From Coriobacteriia bacterium (GTDB lineage Bacteria > Actinomycetota > Coriobacteriia > Anaerosomatales > JAAXUF01), in the NCBI GenBank assembly GCA_031292615.1, contig JARLGT010000057.1:1-38074 (forward strand): 38,074 bases of DNA. Reading direction: 5' to 3'. The translations under genes and the position numbers were made by a program. The notes under the pieces were generated by a model. That model saw only the letters and a list, made by a program, of their open reading frames with translations. It had not been told where the DNA came from and did not search any database. Below are positions 1 to 9,078 of the stretch, piece after piece (the stretch's first letter is position 1; every line of letters starts with the position of its first letter).

Positions 1-2
1 CC

Positions 3-1376
3 TGCTCCCGGGAGTCGTACGCCGAAAACGTAGCGCGAATCGTCCACTTCCTCTCGGGCAAGCACGACGATCTGGAGGTCGAGCTCGATCGCCGCATGCA
101 GGAGGCCTCGCTCGATCTCGACTTCGAGTCGGCTGCGCGCTACCGCAACCGGCTCGAGGCGGTACATGCGATCCGAGGCAAGCAGAAGGTGGTCTCGGCA
201 CGGCCGCTCGAGTTTGACGTAGTCGGCTTCTTCCGCGAGGAGACCGTCGCAGGTGTCCATCTATTCGCCGTGCGCGAAGGCCGCGTCCTGTACGGCAACG
301 AGTTCGTGCTCGACAAAGGCCTCGACGTACCGCTGACCGAACTGGTCGACGGCTTCCTGTTGCGCTACTACGCCGACACGCCGCAGATCCCGCGCGAGAT
401 CGTCGTGCCCGAGCTACCGGAGGACGCCGACACCGTCGAGGAGTGGCTCTCCTCACTGCGCCCCGAGCATGCAGCGCGCGTGAAGCTCACCGTCCCGCAG
501 CGCGCCGAGCGCAAGGATCTGCTCAGTCTTGCCGAGGACAACGCGCGCCACACGTTGATGCGCTTCAAGGTGCGCACCCGCTACGACGAGGAGCGACTCA
601 ACTCGGCGCTGCTGCAGCTGGAGAGCGCGCTCGCGCTGCCGGCGCCGCCGCTGCGAATCGAGTGCTACGACATCTCGACGCTGCACGGCAAGCAGTCGGT
701 GGGCTCCATGGTGGTTTTCACGAACGGCCGAGCCGACAACAAGAACTACCGCCGGTTCAAGGTGCGCATAGACACCGGTGAGGCCAACGACGTCGCGATG
801 ATGGGCGAGGTGCTCCGCCGCCGTTTCGCGCCCGAACGCATGGCCGACGGTCGCTTCGGTAAGAGACCCGACCTCGTGATCGTCGACGGCGGCAAGCCGC
901 AGCTCTCGGCGGCCAAGGCGGTACTTGCCGAGCTGGGTATCACGGACATCCCGCTGGCCGGGCTCGCCAAGCGCGAAGAGGAGCTGTTCGTCGAGTGGCA
1001 GACGCTTCCCGTGGTGCTGCCCGCCGGAGCGCCGTCGCTCTACCTCGTCAAGCGCGTTCGCGATGAGGCGCACCGTTTCGCGATCACCTACCATCGCGAC
1101 CTGCGCGGCAAGGCTATGACCGCCAGCGTGCTCGACGAGGTAGAGGGCGTCGGCCCTAAGCGCAAGAAGGCGCTGCTCAAGGCTTTCGGCTCCGTAAGAA
1201 GGCTGCGCGCCGCCTCTGTCGACGAGATCGCCGCCGTCCCTGGCGTCCCTCGGCAGCTTGCTGAGTTGCTTGCCGAGACACTCGCGGCTGATAACGTAGC
1301 GGCTACAGGGGAAACTGCAGCTGTGGAGCATGCGGGCGATTCGCTCGGCGTGGCCGAGACCGACGGGGGAGAGTAG
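3..1376 (+). CDS. uvrC: UvrABC excinuclease subunit C (5' partial)
   Basis: C-terminal three quarters of UvrC, the nuclease subunit that makes both incisions around a UvrB-bound lesion in nucleotide excision repair. The frame is open from base 3, so the start lies upstream; 457 residues are visible against about 600 for the family. The first residues form the UVR (UvrB-binding) helical pair, with a FESAARYRNRLEA-like motif. The RNase H-like endonuclease domain follows, with its Asp in IECYDIS, a second Asp in LVIVDGGKPQ and a His in HRFAITYHR. The C-terminus is a tandem helix-hairpin-helix (DEVEGVGPKRKKALL and AAVPGVPRQLAELL). The GIY-YIG domain is outside the window. The stop overlaps the GTG of the next gene by one base (TAGTG), so the two are probably cotranscribed. 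Confidence 0.97.
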   Translation, partial: CSRESYAENVARIVHFLSGKHDDLEVELDRRMQEASLDLDFESAARYRNRLEAVHAIRGKQKVVSARPLEFDVVGFFREETVAGVHLFAVREGRVLYGNEFVLDKGLDVPLTELVDGFLLRYYADTPQIPREIVVPELPEDADTVEEWLSSLRPEHAARVKLTVPQRAERKDLLSLAEDNARHTLMRFKVRTRYDEERLNSALLQLESALALPAPPLRIECYDISTLHGKQSVGSMVVFTNGRADNKNYRRFKVRIDTGEANDVAMMGEVLRRRFAPERMADGRFGKRPDLVIVDGGKPQLSAAKAVLAELGITDIPLAGLAKREEELFVEWQTLPVVLPAGAPSLYLVKRVRDEAHRFAITYHRDLRGKAMTASVLDEVEGVGPKRKKALLKAFGSVRRLRAASVDEIAAVPGVPRQLAELLAETLAADNVAATGETAAVEHAGDSLGVAETDGGE

Positions 1377-2407
1377 TGGATCCGTACACACCAGGGGGCC
1401 GCAGGAGCGAGCAGACGCCACCGCGTCGCCAGGTGGCCACGCCGTACCGAAGGACCCGAGGGCGCGGCTATCGCACTCCGATCATCGTGGGCGCGGTTGT
1501 CGCCTTGGTGGCTGTCGTGGCGGTGGGCGCGTACTTCGGCATGAGAGCGATCACGAAGCCAACGGGTGATGTTGCGCTGCAGCAGGCGCCCGCCTCGAGC
1601 GCAGCGCCGGCCGCCTCGGCCCGCGCGACCGCAGTCACCGGCAAGGGTGGCGCCTCGGTAGTGACAAGCGGGACGTCCAGCGGGAGTTCGTTGTCAGGGG
1701 TCGCTTGGCGCGATGCCGACCCCGCGTGGATCAAGCCGTTCCTCGGCAAGTACATCGACGGCTTCACGCCCAAGCCTGGCTACAAAGCCGTGGCGCTCAC
1801 CTTCGACGACGGCCCCAACGGCGAAACGCAGTACGTCATCGATACGCTGAGCAAGTACGGCGGGCAGGCGACGTTCTTCGATACGGGCAGAAAGCTCGAG
1901 AAGAGCTGGGCGAAGTGGCAGCCGTCGATCATCTACAAAGCGGGCTTCGAGCTGGGCAACCACACGCAACACCACACGCTGCCGGACGGCATCTCCTCGA
2001 TGTGGCACCGCAGCTACGCCACGGATCTCGCCGAGATCAACGGCCCCGACGCCATCATCAAGGCCGACGGGGGCGGGATTCCCACGGTGTGGCTTCGCCC
2101 GATGGGTGGCATGATCGATGCGACCGGCATCAAGGCCGCCGTCGCAACCAACCACCTCGTCATCAACTGGACGATCGACAGCAACGACTCACACGGCGGA
2201 ACCAAGACGCCGGACTATCTCTACAACGAGGTCACGAGCAACATCAAATCGGGAGATGTCGTGCTCATGCACGTCACGCATCCCGAGAGCATGGCCGCGT
2301 TGCCTCGTATCGCCGCGACGCTGAACCAGCGCGGCTTGAAGATGGTCACCCTCTCGGAGCTAGCCCAGCACTCGACCGGCGTCATCACGCAGAGAATCCC
2401 CAACTAG
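1376..2407 (+). CDS. membrane-anchored polysaccharide deacetylase (NodB homology)
   Basis: 343-residue carbohydrate esterase family 4 protein, expected to remove N- or O-acetyl groups from peptidoglycan or another wall polysaccharide outside the cell. A basic cytoplasmic head is followed by one TM helix (about residues 36-60), a Ser/Ala/Gly-rich linker and the NodB domain from about residue 140. The CE4 motifs are visible: ALTFDDGP (catalytic base and metal Asp), GNHTQHH (metal His pair), WLRPMGG, INWTIDSND, and VVLMHVTHP (motif 5 His). All key residues look intact. The GTG start overlaps the uvrC stop by one base, which implies translational coupling; no separate promoter was seen. The substrate cannot be read from sequence. 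Confidence 0.9.
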   Translation: MDPYTPGGRRSEQTPPRRQVATPYRRTRGRGYRTPIIVGAVVALVAVVAVGAYFGMRAITKPTGDVALQQAPASSAAPAASARATAVTGKGGASVVTSGTSSGSSLSGVAWRDADPAWIKPFLGKYIDGFTPKPGYKAVALTFDDGPNGETQYVIDTLSKYGGQATFFDTGRKLEKSWAKWQPSIIYKAGFELGNHTQHHTLPDGISSMWHRSYATDLAEINGPDAIIKADGGGIPTVWLRPMGGMIDATGIKAAVATNHLVINWTIDSNDSHGGTKTPDYLYNEVTSNIKSGDVVLMHVTHPESMAALPRIAATLNQRGLKMVTLSELAQHSTGVITQRIPN

Positions 2408-2445
2408 CGGCTGGCCGACTACAACGCTCCGCACGGCCGGTTGAT

Positions 2446-2895
2446 GTGCGGAACAATCCCTCTGTGGCCGTGCGCATTGCGCACGGTGAAGCGACCGCCG
2501 GGGGGACGGAAGTCGCAGTGGGGGATGCACTCGGTCGTGCGCAGGCGCGCAAGGAGCTCGGCCAGATCGACTTCCCACTCGATCAATTGGCTCGCGCTGT
2601 CGAGCGTGGCGAGGTGCGCCGAGCCTCCCACGACGTCATGGCACCCAGCTATCTCGCCCGTCGCGCTGAAGTAGTTCGCGTCCTCATCGGCGAGCCTGCG
2701 GTGCCCGAGCCCGAGTGGTTGCCGCACGAGGAGGCGGGGGAAGAGGTTCTGCCGAGCGTCGCCGCCGAGCAGCCCCGACCAGCTCCGCGCGCCGCCAAGT
2801 CCCCCAAGCCGGTCCGCCATCGCGGGGAGCGTCAGCGTCAGTTCATCGGCGAGACTCGAGCCCGGCTGACAGACAGTTTCGAGAACTGGCGATAG
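2446..2895 (+). CDS. possible hypothetical protein (strand unresolved)
   Basis: A 149-codon open frame from GTG 2446 fills most of the 558-base gap between the deacetylase and rapZ. Its product has no cysteine, is Ala/Arg/Glu-rich, has a Pro/Ala/Lys/Arg-rich linker in the last third and ends FENWR. Third-position GC is about 75%, similar to neighbours but no higher than first-position GC. A codon-aligned antisense frame (2820 to 2419, 133 codons, ATG start) is just as open and looks equally protein-like, with several Cys and His residues. Neither strand shows a good Shine-Dalgarno site and I recognise no domain in either. At most one is likely real; I lean slightly to the plus strand because it is co-directional and has balanced composition. 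Confidence 0.3.
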   Translation: MRNNPSVAVRIAHGEATAGGTEVAVGDALGRAQARKELGQIDFPLDQLARAVERGEVRRASHDVMAPSYLARRAEVVRVLIGEPAVPEPEWLPHEEAGEEVLPSVAAEQPRPAPRAAKSPKPVRHRGERQRQFIGETRARLTDSFENWR

Positions 2896-2920
2896 CGCCT
2901 CCGCTCCGACGTACGGGCGG

Positions 2921-2926
2921 TATACT
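2921..2926 (+). promoter_or_regulatory. candidate -10 element upstream of rapZ
   Basis: TATACT lies 40 bases before the rapZ ATG, in otherwise GC-rich sequence. No convincing -35 hexamer sits 16-18 bases upstream. A promoter here would give rapZ-yvcK-whiA its own transcription start, separate from uvrC. Confidence 0.4.
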
Positions 2927-2965
2927 GGTGCTCGCCGCCCTCAACTCCGCCGCCGAAGGAGCCAG

Positions 2966-3898
2966 ATGACCGACTCCTGTCCTATCGACGACCTGCCTGA
3001 AGAGCCCGAAGCCCCGGACGACCGCGCCGAGCTCGTCGTGATCACGGGGATGTCGGGCGCCGGACGCAGCGAGGCGATCCACACGTTCGAGGATCTCGGC
3101 TACTTCTGCATCGACAACCTGCCTCCCAGCTTCATCCCGCAGCTCGTCGACCTCGCCGAGCTGCCCGGCAGTACCGCCCGTCGCCTCGCGATCGTCTGTG
3201 ACGTGCGCGGGCACAAGTTCTTCGACCAGCTCGCCGGTGAGATCTCGGCGCTAGAGGCGCGCGGCATCGACGAGCGCGTACTCTTTCTCGAGGCCGACGA
3301 TGCCACCCTGCTGCGCCGGTTCAAGGAGACGCGTCGGCGCCACCCCATGTGCGACGACGGCGAGTCGGTCATCACCGGCATCCAGTCCGAGCGCCGCGCG
3401 CTCGACGACATCCGCACGCGCGCCGACATCGTTATCGACACGAGCGACTTGCGACCGGCCGACCTACGCGCCGAGATCCGCGACCGCTTCCTCGCCGACA
3501 ATCTCAGCTCGACGCTTTCGGTGACGGTCTACTCGTTCGGCTTCAAGTACGGTGTGCCCGTCGACGCCGACATCATCATGGACGTGCGCTTTCTGCCCAA
3601 CCCGCATTACGACCCGCTACTGCGCCCCTTCACCGGGCTCGATGCCCCGGTTCGCGAGTTCGTGCTCTCCAAGCCCGAGACGATGACGTTTCTCGACCGC
3701 TGGCTGCCGTTGCTCGACGACGTCGTGCCGGGCTACGTGCTCGAGGGCAAGCACCACCTCGCGATTGCGCTTGGCTGCACGGGCGGCATGCACCGCTCGG
3801 TCGCGCTCGCCGAGGCAACCGCCACGCACCTGCGCGCTCGTGGCTACCGCGTTGCGGTCAGCCACCGCGACATCGGTCGCGATCGGGAGGTACGGTGA
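2966..3898 (+). CDS. rapZ: RNase adapter protein RapZ (YvcJ family NTPase)
   Basis: 310-residue nucleotide-binding protein of the RapZ/YvcJ family. It has an N-terminal P-loop (ITGMSGAGRSEA), the family signature GYFCIDNLPP directly after it, and the C-terminal GCTGGMHRSVALAE motif. In enterobacteria RapZ guides RNase E to small RNAs controlling glucosamine-6-phosphate synthase; in Actinobacteria and Firmicutes the role is less clear, but the gene is consistently paired with yvcK and whiA. AAGGAG lies before ATG 2966. The stop overlaps the next start (GTGA). Length and motifs are normal for the family. Confidence 0.95.
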   Translation: MTDSCPIDDLPEEPEAPDDRAELVVITGMSGAGRSEAIHTFEDLGYFCIDNLPPSFIPQLVDLAELPGSTARRLAIVCDVRGHKFFDQLAGEISALEARGIDERVLFLEADDATLLRRFKETRRRHPMCDDGESVITGIQSERRALDDIRTRADIVIDTSDLRPADLRAEIRDRFLADNLSSTLSVTVYSFGFKYGVPVDADIIMDVRFLPNPHYDPLLRPFTGLDAPVREFVLSKPETMTFLDRWLPLLDDVVPGYVLEGKHHLAIALGCTGGMHRSVALAEATATHLRARGYRVAVSHRDIGRDREVR

Positions 3899-4857
3899 GC
3901 GTCGGCGCCGGCCGCAAAGCGGTGGCGATCGGCGGGGGAACGGGTCTTCCAGCAGTCATCCACTGCCTTCTCGACCTCGGGTTCGACACGTCCGCTGTCG
4001 TCACCATGGCTGACGATGGTGGCTCCTCGGGCCTGCTGCGGCGTCAGCTGGGCATGCTGCCGCCTGGCGACATTCGTAACTGCCTCGTGGCGATGTCCGA
4101 CGATGAGCACGGACTCGCGGCTCAGGTGTTCCAGTACCGGTTCCCTGACGGCGGAGACGGCCACGTGGGCCACGCTTTGGGCAACTTGATACTCGCGGCA
4201 GTTGCCGACATCACGGGCTCATTTCCCGAGGCCATCGCGCACGCCTCGAACTACCTCCACGTGCGAGGAGCTGTGCTACCGTCCACGCTCGCCGACGTCT
4301 CGCTTCACGGCATCGACCGCACTGGCGAGGCGCACAGCGGCCAAGCAACGCTGGCCGTCAGTCCGCACCCGCTCGCACGCGTGCGCCTCGATCCGGCCTC
4401 GCCTGCGGCCTACGAGCCCGCGCTCGACGCCATCCGCGAGGCCGACGTGATCGTGATCGGCCCGGGGTCGCTCTACACCAGTCTCATCCCGAACTTCCTC
4501 GTCGCAGGGCTCGCTCAGGTTGTACGTGACTCCTCGGCGAAGCGGGTCTACGTGTGCAACGTCGCCAACATGCGAGGCGAGACACACGGCTTGGACGCCG
4601 CCGATCACGTTGCCGCACTCGCCGAACACGGACTCATGGGTGCCGTTGACCTGGTTCTTGTCCACGACCCATGCCTGCACGGTCCCAGCGTGTGCGATGA
4701 TGGCGCGGTCGAGTCGGTCGTAGCGGACGAGGCAGTCCGGGCGCGCATCGAAACATTGGGGCCGCGCGTGATTGCAGCCGATCTCGCCGACGAAAACGAT
4801 CCTGTCCGCCATTCGCGCGTGGCACTGTGTCGCGCTCTTGAGGGAGTGGTCTCCTAG
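3895..4857 (+). CDS. yvcK: gluconeogenesis factor YvcK / CofD-like protein
   Basis: 320-residue YvcK (UPF0052, CofD-like fold) with the N-terminal AIGGGTGLPAVIHCL nucleotide-sugar-binding loop, TMADDGGSSGLLRR, PPGDIRNCLVA and VIGPGSLYTSLIPN. The family is linked to carbon-source use and cell-wall precursor control and binds UDP-sugars in studied members; it is cytoplasmic. The frame is open far upstream through rapZ, but GTG 3895 is chosen because it preserves the conserved N-terminus, follows GGGAGG at 3885-3890 and gives a GTGA overlap with rapZ. It sits between rapZ and whiA as in most Gram-positive genomes. Confidence 0.95.
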   Translation: MSVGAGRKAVAIGGGTGLPAVIHCLLDLGFDTSAVVTMADDGGSSGLLRRQLGMLPPGDIRNCLVAMSDDEHGLAAQVFQYRFPDGGDGHVGHALGNLILAAVADITGSFPEAIAHASNYLHVRGAVLPSTLADVSLHGIDRTGEAHSGQATLAVSPHPLARVRLDPASPAAYEPALDAIREADVIVIGPGSLYTSLIPNFLVAGLAQVVRDSSAKRVYVCNVANMRGETHGLDAADHVAALAEHGLMGAVDLVLVHDPCLHGPSVCDDGAVESVVADEAVRARIETLGPRVIAADLADENDPVRHSRVALCRALEGVVS

Positions 4858-4858
4858 G

Positions 4859-5806
4859 ATGTCTTTTACCGCCGAGGTGAAAGACGAGCTTTCCCGCATC
4901 GAGCCGAAGAGGGCGTGCTGCCTCAAGGCCGAGCTTGCTGCCCTCGTGCGCATCGAGGGCACGCTGCATATCACCGGCCCCAACCGCTACCGCCTCGAGG
5001 TTGCGACCGAGACCGCGCCGGTCGCCCGAGCGGTCATCAAGCTGCTGCACGGCGTCTACGGCCTGAAGACCGAGCTCACCGTGCGTCGGAGCGTGCTGCA
5101 CAAGACCAACAACTACCTCATCACGGTACCCAGCCAGACCAAGCTCGCCGGAGCACTCTCCGAACTCGGGATTCTCGGGGAGAACGGCTTCTCGCTCGGA
5201 ATCGATGCCAAACTGGTCAAGAAGGACTGCTGCGCGATCAGCTATCTGCGCGGCGCGTTTCTCGGCGGGGGATTCGTTGCCGACCCGCACGGCGACTTCC
5301 ACTTCGAATTGACGGCCGAGACCGAGCAGCTCGCCGACGACCTCGTCGCGCTCATGGGCCGCTTCGAGATTCCGGCGCGCGTGGCCAAGCGTCGTGGCAC
5401 CTTCGCCGTCTACCTCAAGGGCGCCGAGCCAATCGTGACGTTCCTCGCACTCGTGGGCGCACATCGCGCACTTCTGCGCACGGAAGACGTCCGAATCATC
5501 AAGTCGATGCGCAACGACGTTAATAGACTGGTGAATGCGGAGATAGCAAACCAACAGAAAACCGCAGAGGCGGCGCTCACGCAGATCGAGGCGATCGAGG
5601 CGTTGGCGCTGGTTCCAGGGCTCGAGAACCTGCCGCCCGCGCTGCGCGAACTCGCTGAGTTGAGGCTGGCAAATCCCGATGTATCGCTGCGTGAGTTGGG
5701 CGAGCTTGCGGACCCGCCGCTGACCAAGTCCGCTGTGTATCATAGGGTCCGCCGCATCGAAGAACTGGCGGCCGAGGAGGCTGGCGTAACCTCGTCCGAT
5801 GAGTAG
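4859..5806 (+). CDS. whiA: DNA-binding protein WhiA
   Basis: 315-residue WhiA, a homing-endonuclease-derived regulator with an N-terminal LAGLIDADG-like domain (from MSFTAEVKDELSR) and a C-terminal helix-turn-helix (SLRELGELADPPLTKSAVYHRVRRIEE). In Streptomyces WhiA works with WhiB to switch on sporulation septation; in non-sporulating Gram-positives it affects division and chromosome segregation. ATG 4859 lies one base after the yvcK stop and matches the conserved family start, although the same frame is open further upstream. Completes the rapZ-yvcK-whiA unit. Confidence 0.96.
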   Translation: MSFTAEVKDELSRIEPKRACCLKAELAALVRIEGTLHITGPNRYRLEVATETAPVARAVIKLLHGVYGLKTELTVRRSVLHKTNNYLITVPSQTKLAGALSELGILGENGFSLGIDAKLVKKDCCAISYLRGAFLGGGFVADPHGDFHFELTAETEQLADDLVALMGRFEIPARVAKRRGTFAVYLKGAEPIVTFLALVGAHRALLRTEDVRIIKSMRNDVNRLVNAEIANQQKTAEAALTQIEAIEALALVPGLENLPPALRELAELRLANPDVSLRELGELADPPLTKSAVYHRVRRIEELAAEEAGVTSSDE

Positions 5807-6931
<1,125 letters not shown>

Positions 6932-6953
6932 GCACGCAGCAGTCAGTCACCGT

Positions 6954-6984
6954 GGCGGGGCCCTGGACACTCCGGGGCCCCGCC
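6954..6984 (+). other. intercistronic hairpin between gap and pgk
   Basis: A 10-bp perfect stem (GGCGGGGCCC 6954-6963 with GGGCCCCGCC 6975-6984) extends by three more pairs to a 5-base loop. No T-run follows, so a simple intrinsic terminator is unlikely. It may stabilise or process the mRNA and give gap a different level from pgk. Confidence 0.7.
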
Positions 6985-7006
6985 GACGCGTAGGGTCGGA
7001 GGGCCG

Positions 7007-8194
7007 ATGTTTTCCAAGAAGACCGTCAAGGATGTCGACGTCAAAGGCAAGCGCGTGCTGGTGCGCGTCGACTTCAACGTGCCGATCGCCGATGGAGCCG
7101 TCACCGACGACACACGCGTGCGTGCGGCCTTGCCGACCATCCGGTACCTGATCGACCACGGGGCCAAGGTCATCCTGTGCTCGCACCTCGGGCGTCCTAA
7201 GGGAGAACCGGACCCGCAGTACTCGCTGCGTCCCGTGCGCCGCGTGCTGCAGCGCCTGATCGGGCGCAACGTCATTTTCGTCGACGACATCGTGGGCGCC
7301 GATGCCCAGGAAGCCGTCACGCGCATGGTTGACGGCGAGATTCTCATGCTCGAGAACGTTCGCTTTGCCCCGGGCGAGAAGTCCAACGACCCGGCGTTCG
7401 CCAAGGCGCTCGCCGCGCTCGCAGACATCTACGTCAATGACGCGTTCGGCGCCGCACATCGCGCTCATGCCTCTACCGCCGGCGTCGCAGAGTTCCTGCC
7501 GGCGTACGCTGGGCTGCTGCTCGCCCGGGAGATCGAGACACTGACTGGGATGCTCACCAACCCCGAGCGCCCGTTCGTCGCGATCCTCGGAGGGAGTAAG
7601 GTCTCGGACAAGTTCGGCGTCATCGACAAGCTGATCGACGTGGTCGATGCGCTGATCATCGGCGGCGGCATGGCCTTCACGTTCCTGGTCGCCAAGGGCC
7701 TCGGCATCGGCAAGTCGATCGTCGAGCCCGACTGGGTCGAGCCCGCCAAGGCGATGCTCATCAAAGCCGAGGCGAAGGGCGTCGACATCCTGCTGCCCGT
7801 CGACTTCGTTCTCGCCGACACGTTCGCCGAGGACGCCGAGACCCGCATCGCGGGCCGCGAGGAGATTCCGGCCGACATGATGGGCCTCGACATCGGACCC
7901 GCCTCAACCGAGCTGTTCAAGGGTGCGATCTCCGATGCCCGGACCATCTTCTGGAACGGCCCGATGGGCGTCTTCGAGATGACACCGTTCGAGACCGGCA
8001 CCAAAGAGGTCGCTCTTGCGGTCGCGCGCAACAACCGCGCGGTCTCTGTCGTGGGAGGTGGCGATTCGGTCGCCGCGCTGAAGAAGTTCGATCTCGAGGA
8101 GCGCGTCACGTTCGTTTCCACCGGCGGTGGTGCGAGCATGAAGCTGCTCGAGGGGGCAAAGCTACCGGGCCTCGAAGCCCTGCTCGACAAGTAA
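7007..8194 (+). CDS. pgk: phosphoglycerate kinase
   Basis: 395-residue monomeric kinase making ATP and 3-phosphoglycerate from 1,3-bisphosphoglycerate; length is typical. Motifs in order: VRVDFNVP substrate loop, CSHLGRPKG, LGGSKVSDKFGVID, IIGGGMAFTFL, FWNGPMGVFE nucleotide loop, VVGGGDSVAAL and STGGGASMKLLEG. ATG 7007 follows GGAGGG at normal spacing. It lies 75 bases after gap, separated by a strong hairpin. Confidence 0.98.
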   Translation: MFSKKTVKDVDVKGKRVLVRVDFNVPIADGAVTDDTRVRAALPTIRYLIDHGAKVILCSHLGRPKGEPDPQYSLRPVRRVLQRLIGRNVIFVDDIVGADAQEAVTRMVDGEILMLENVRFAPGEKSNDPAFAKALAALADIYVNDAFGAAHRAHASTAGVAEFLPAYAGLLLAREIETLTGMLTNPERPFVAILGGSKVSDKFGVIDKLIDVVDALIIGGGMAFTFLVAKGLGIGKSIVEPDWVEPAKAMLIKAEAKGVDILLPVDFVLADTFAEDAETRIAGREEIPADMMGLDIGPASTELFKGAISDARTIFWNGPMGVFEMTPFETGTKEVALAVARNNRAVSVVGGGDSVAALKKFDLEERVTFVSTGGGASMKLLEGAKLPGLEALLDK

Positions 8195-8198
8195 CGCT

Positions 8199-8261
8199 CC
8201 GGCGGACGAAGCCGCCGGCGCGTCCGCGGGTTTGAGCAGCCGAGCTTCGCTCGCTGCTCAA
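8199..8261 (+). other. two tandem hairpins between pgk and tpiA
   Basis: Hairpin 1 pairs CCGGCGG (8199-8205) with CCGCCGG (8212-8218) across a 6-base loop. Hairpin 2 pairs TTGAGCAG (8232-8239) and CGAGC (8241-8245) with GCTCG (8249-8253) and CTGCTCAA (8254-8261), with one bulged C and a TTC loop. No T-tract follows either. They are probably mRNA processing or stability elements, not full terminators. Confidence 0.65.
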
Positions 8262-8292
8262 CTCTCGGCACACAACACAGAAGGAGTAGCTC

Positions 8293-9078
8293 ATGGGTCG
8301 CAAGCCGATGATTGCGGGCAACTGGAAGATGTACAAGACGCCGGGCGAGGCCGCTGTGCTCGCGCAGCAGATCGACGACCTGCTCGGCGAGGACAAGGGA
8401 CTGTCCCAGCTTGTCGAGGCTGTCGTGTGCCCGCCGTTTGTCGACCTGAAGCCGGTAGCAACCGTCATCGAGTTCGACAAGTCGTCGCTGAAGTTGGCCG
8501 CCCAGAACGTCTACTGGGAGACCGAGGGCGCTTTCACCGGTGAGGTTTCGGCGCCCATGCTGGTCGATGTGGGTTGCGACTACTGCGTGGTCGGTCACTC
8601 GGAGCGCCGCGAGTACTTCGGGGAGACCAACGAGACCGTGAATCGCAAGGTCAAGGCGCTGCTGACGGCCGGTATCACACCCATCGTCTGCTGCGGCGAG
8701 ACGCTCGAGACCCGCGACGCAGGCGAGACCGACACGTTCGTCCGCAACCAGATTCGCACCGGCCTTGATGGCATCACCGCCGAGCAGGCCGCCGCGCTCG
8801 TCATCGCCTACGAGCCTATCTGGGCCATCGGCACCGGTCGCACGCCCACCCCGGAAGCCGCCAACGACGTCTGTCGCTCGATCCGAGCGACTGTGGGCGC
8901 CTGCTTTGGCCCTGATGCAGCGCAGAGCGTGCGCGTGCTCTACGGCGGCTCGGCCAAGCCCGAGAACATCATGCTGTTCATGCCGGAGCCAGATATCGAC
9001 GGCGCGCTCGTCGGTGGGGCGGCACTTGTCGCCGACTCGTTCTATCGCATGGTCAAGACGGCGGGAGACTTCGCCTAG
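8293..9078 (+). CDS. tpiA: triose-phosphate isomerase
   Basis: 261-residue TIM-barrel enzyme interconverting dihydroxyacetone phosphate and glyceraldehyde-3-phosphate. Seen: the N-terminal GNWKMYKT with the active-site Asn and Lys, VGHSERREYF with the electrophilic His, the catalytic Glu in IAYEPIWAIGTG followed by the mobile phosphate-gripping loop, and YGGSAKPEN phosphate loop. AAGGAG precedes ATG 8293. The stop overlaps the gpmI GTG by one base (TAGTG). Confidence 0.98.
   Translation: MGRKPMIAGNWKMYKTPGEAAVLAQQIDDLLGEDKGLSQLVEAVVCPPFVDLKPVATVIEFDKSSLKLAAQNVYWETEGAFTGEVSAPMLVDVGCDYCVVGHSERREYFGETNETVNRKVKALLTAGITPIVCCGETLETRDAGETDTFVRNQIRTGLDGITAEQAAALVIAYEPIWAIGTGRTPTPEAANDVCRSIRATVGACFGPDAAQSVRVLYGGSAKPENIMLFMPEPDIDGALVGGAALVADSFYRMVKTAGDFA

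Noticed and set aside
1705-2895. A single 396-codon plus-strand gene overlapping the deacetylase
   Set aside because: The first two thirds is an out-of-frame shadow of the deacetylase; only the part after 2446 is considered possible coding sequence.
2408-2965. Structured RNA such as RNase P RNA or tmRNA in the gap
   Set aside because: None of the conserved core sequences of these RNAs was found on the plus strand, and the region has codon-like periodicity.
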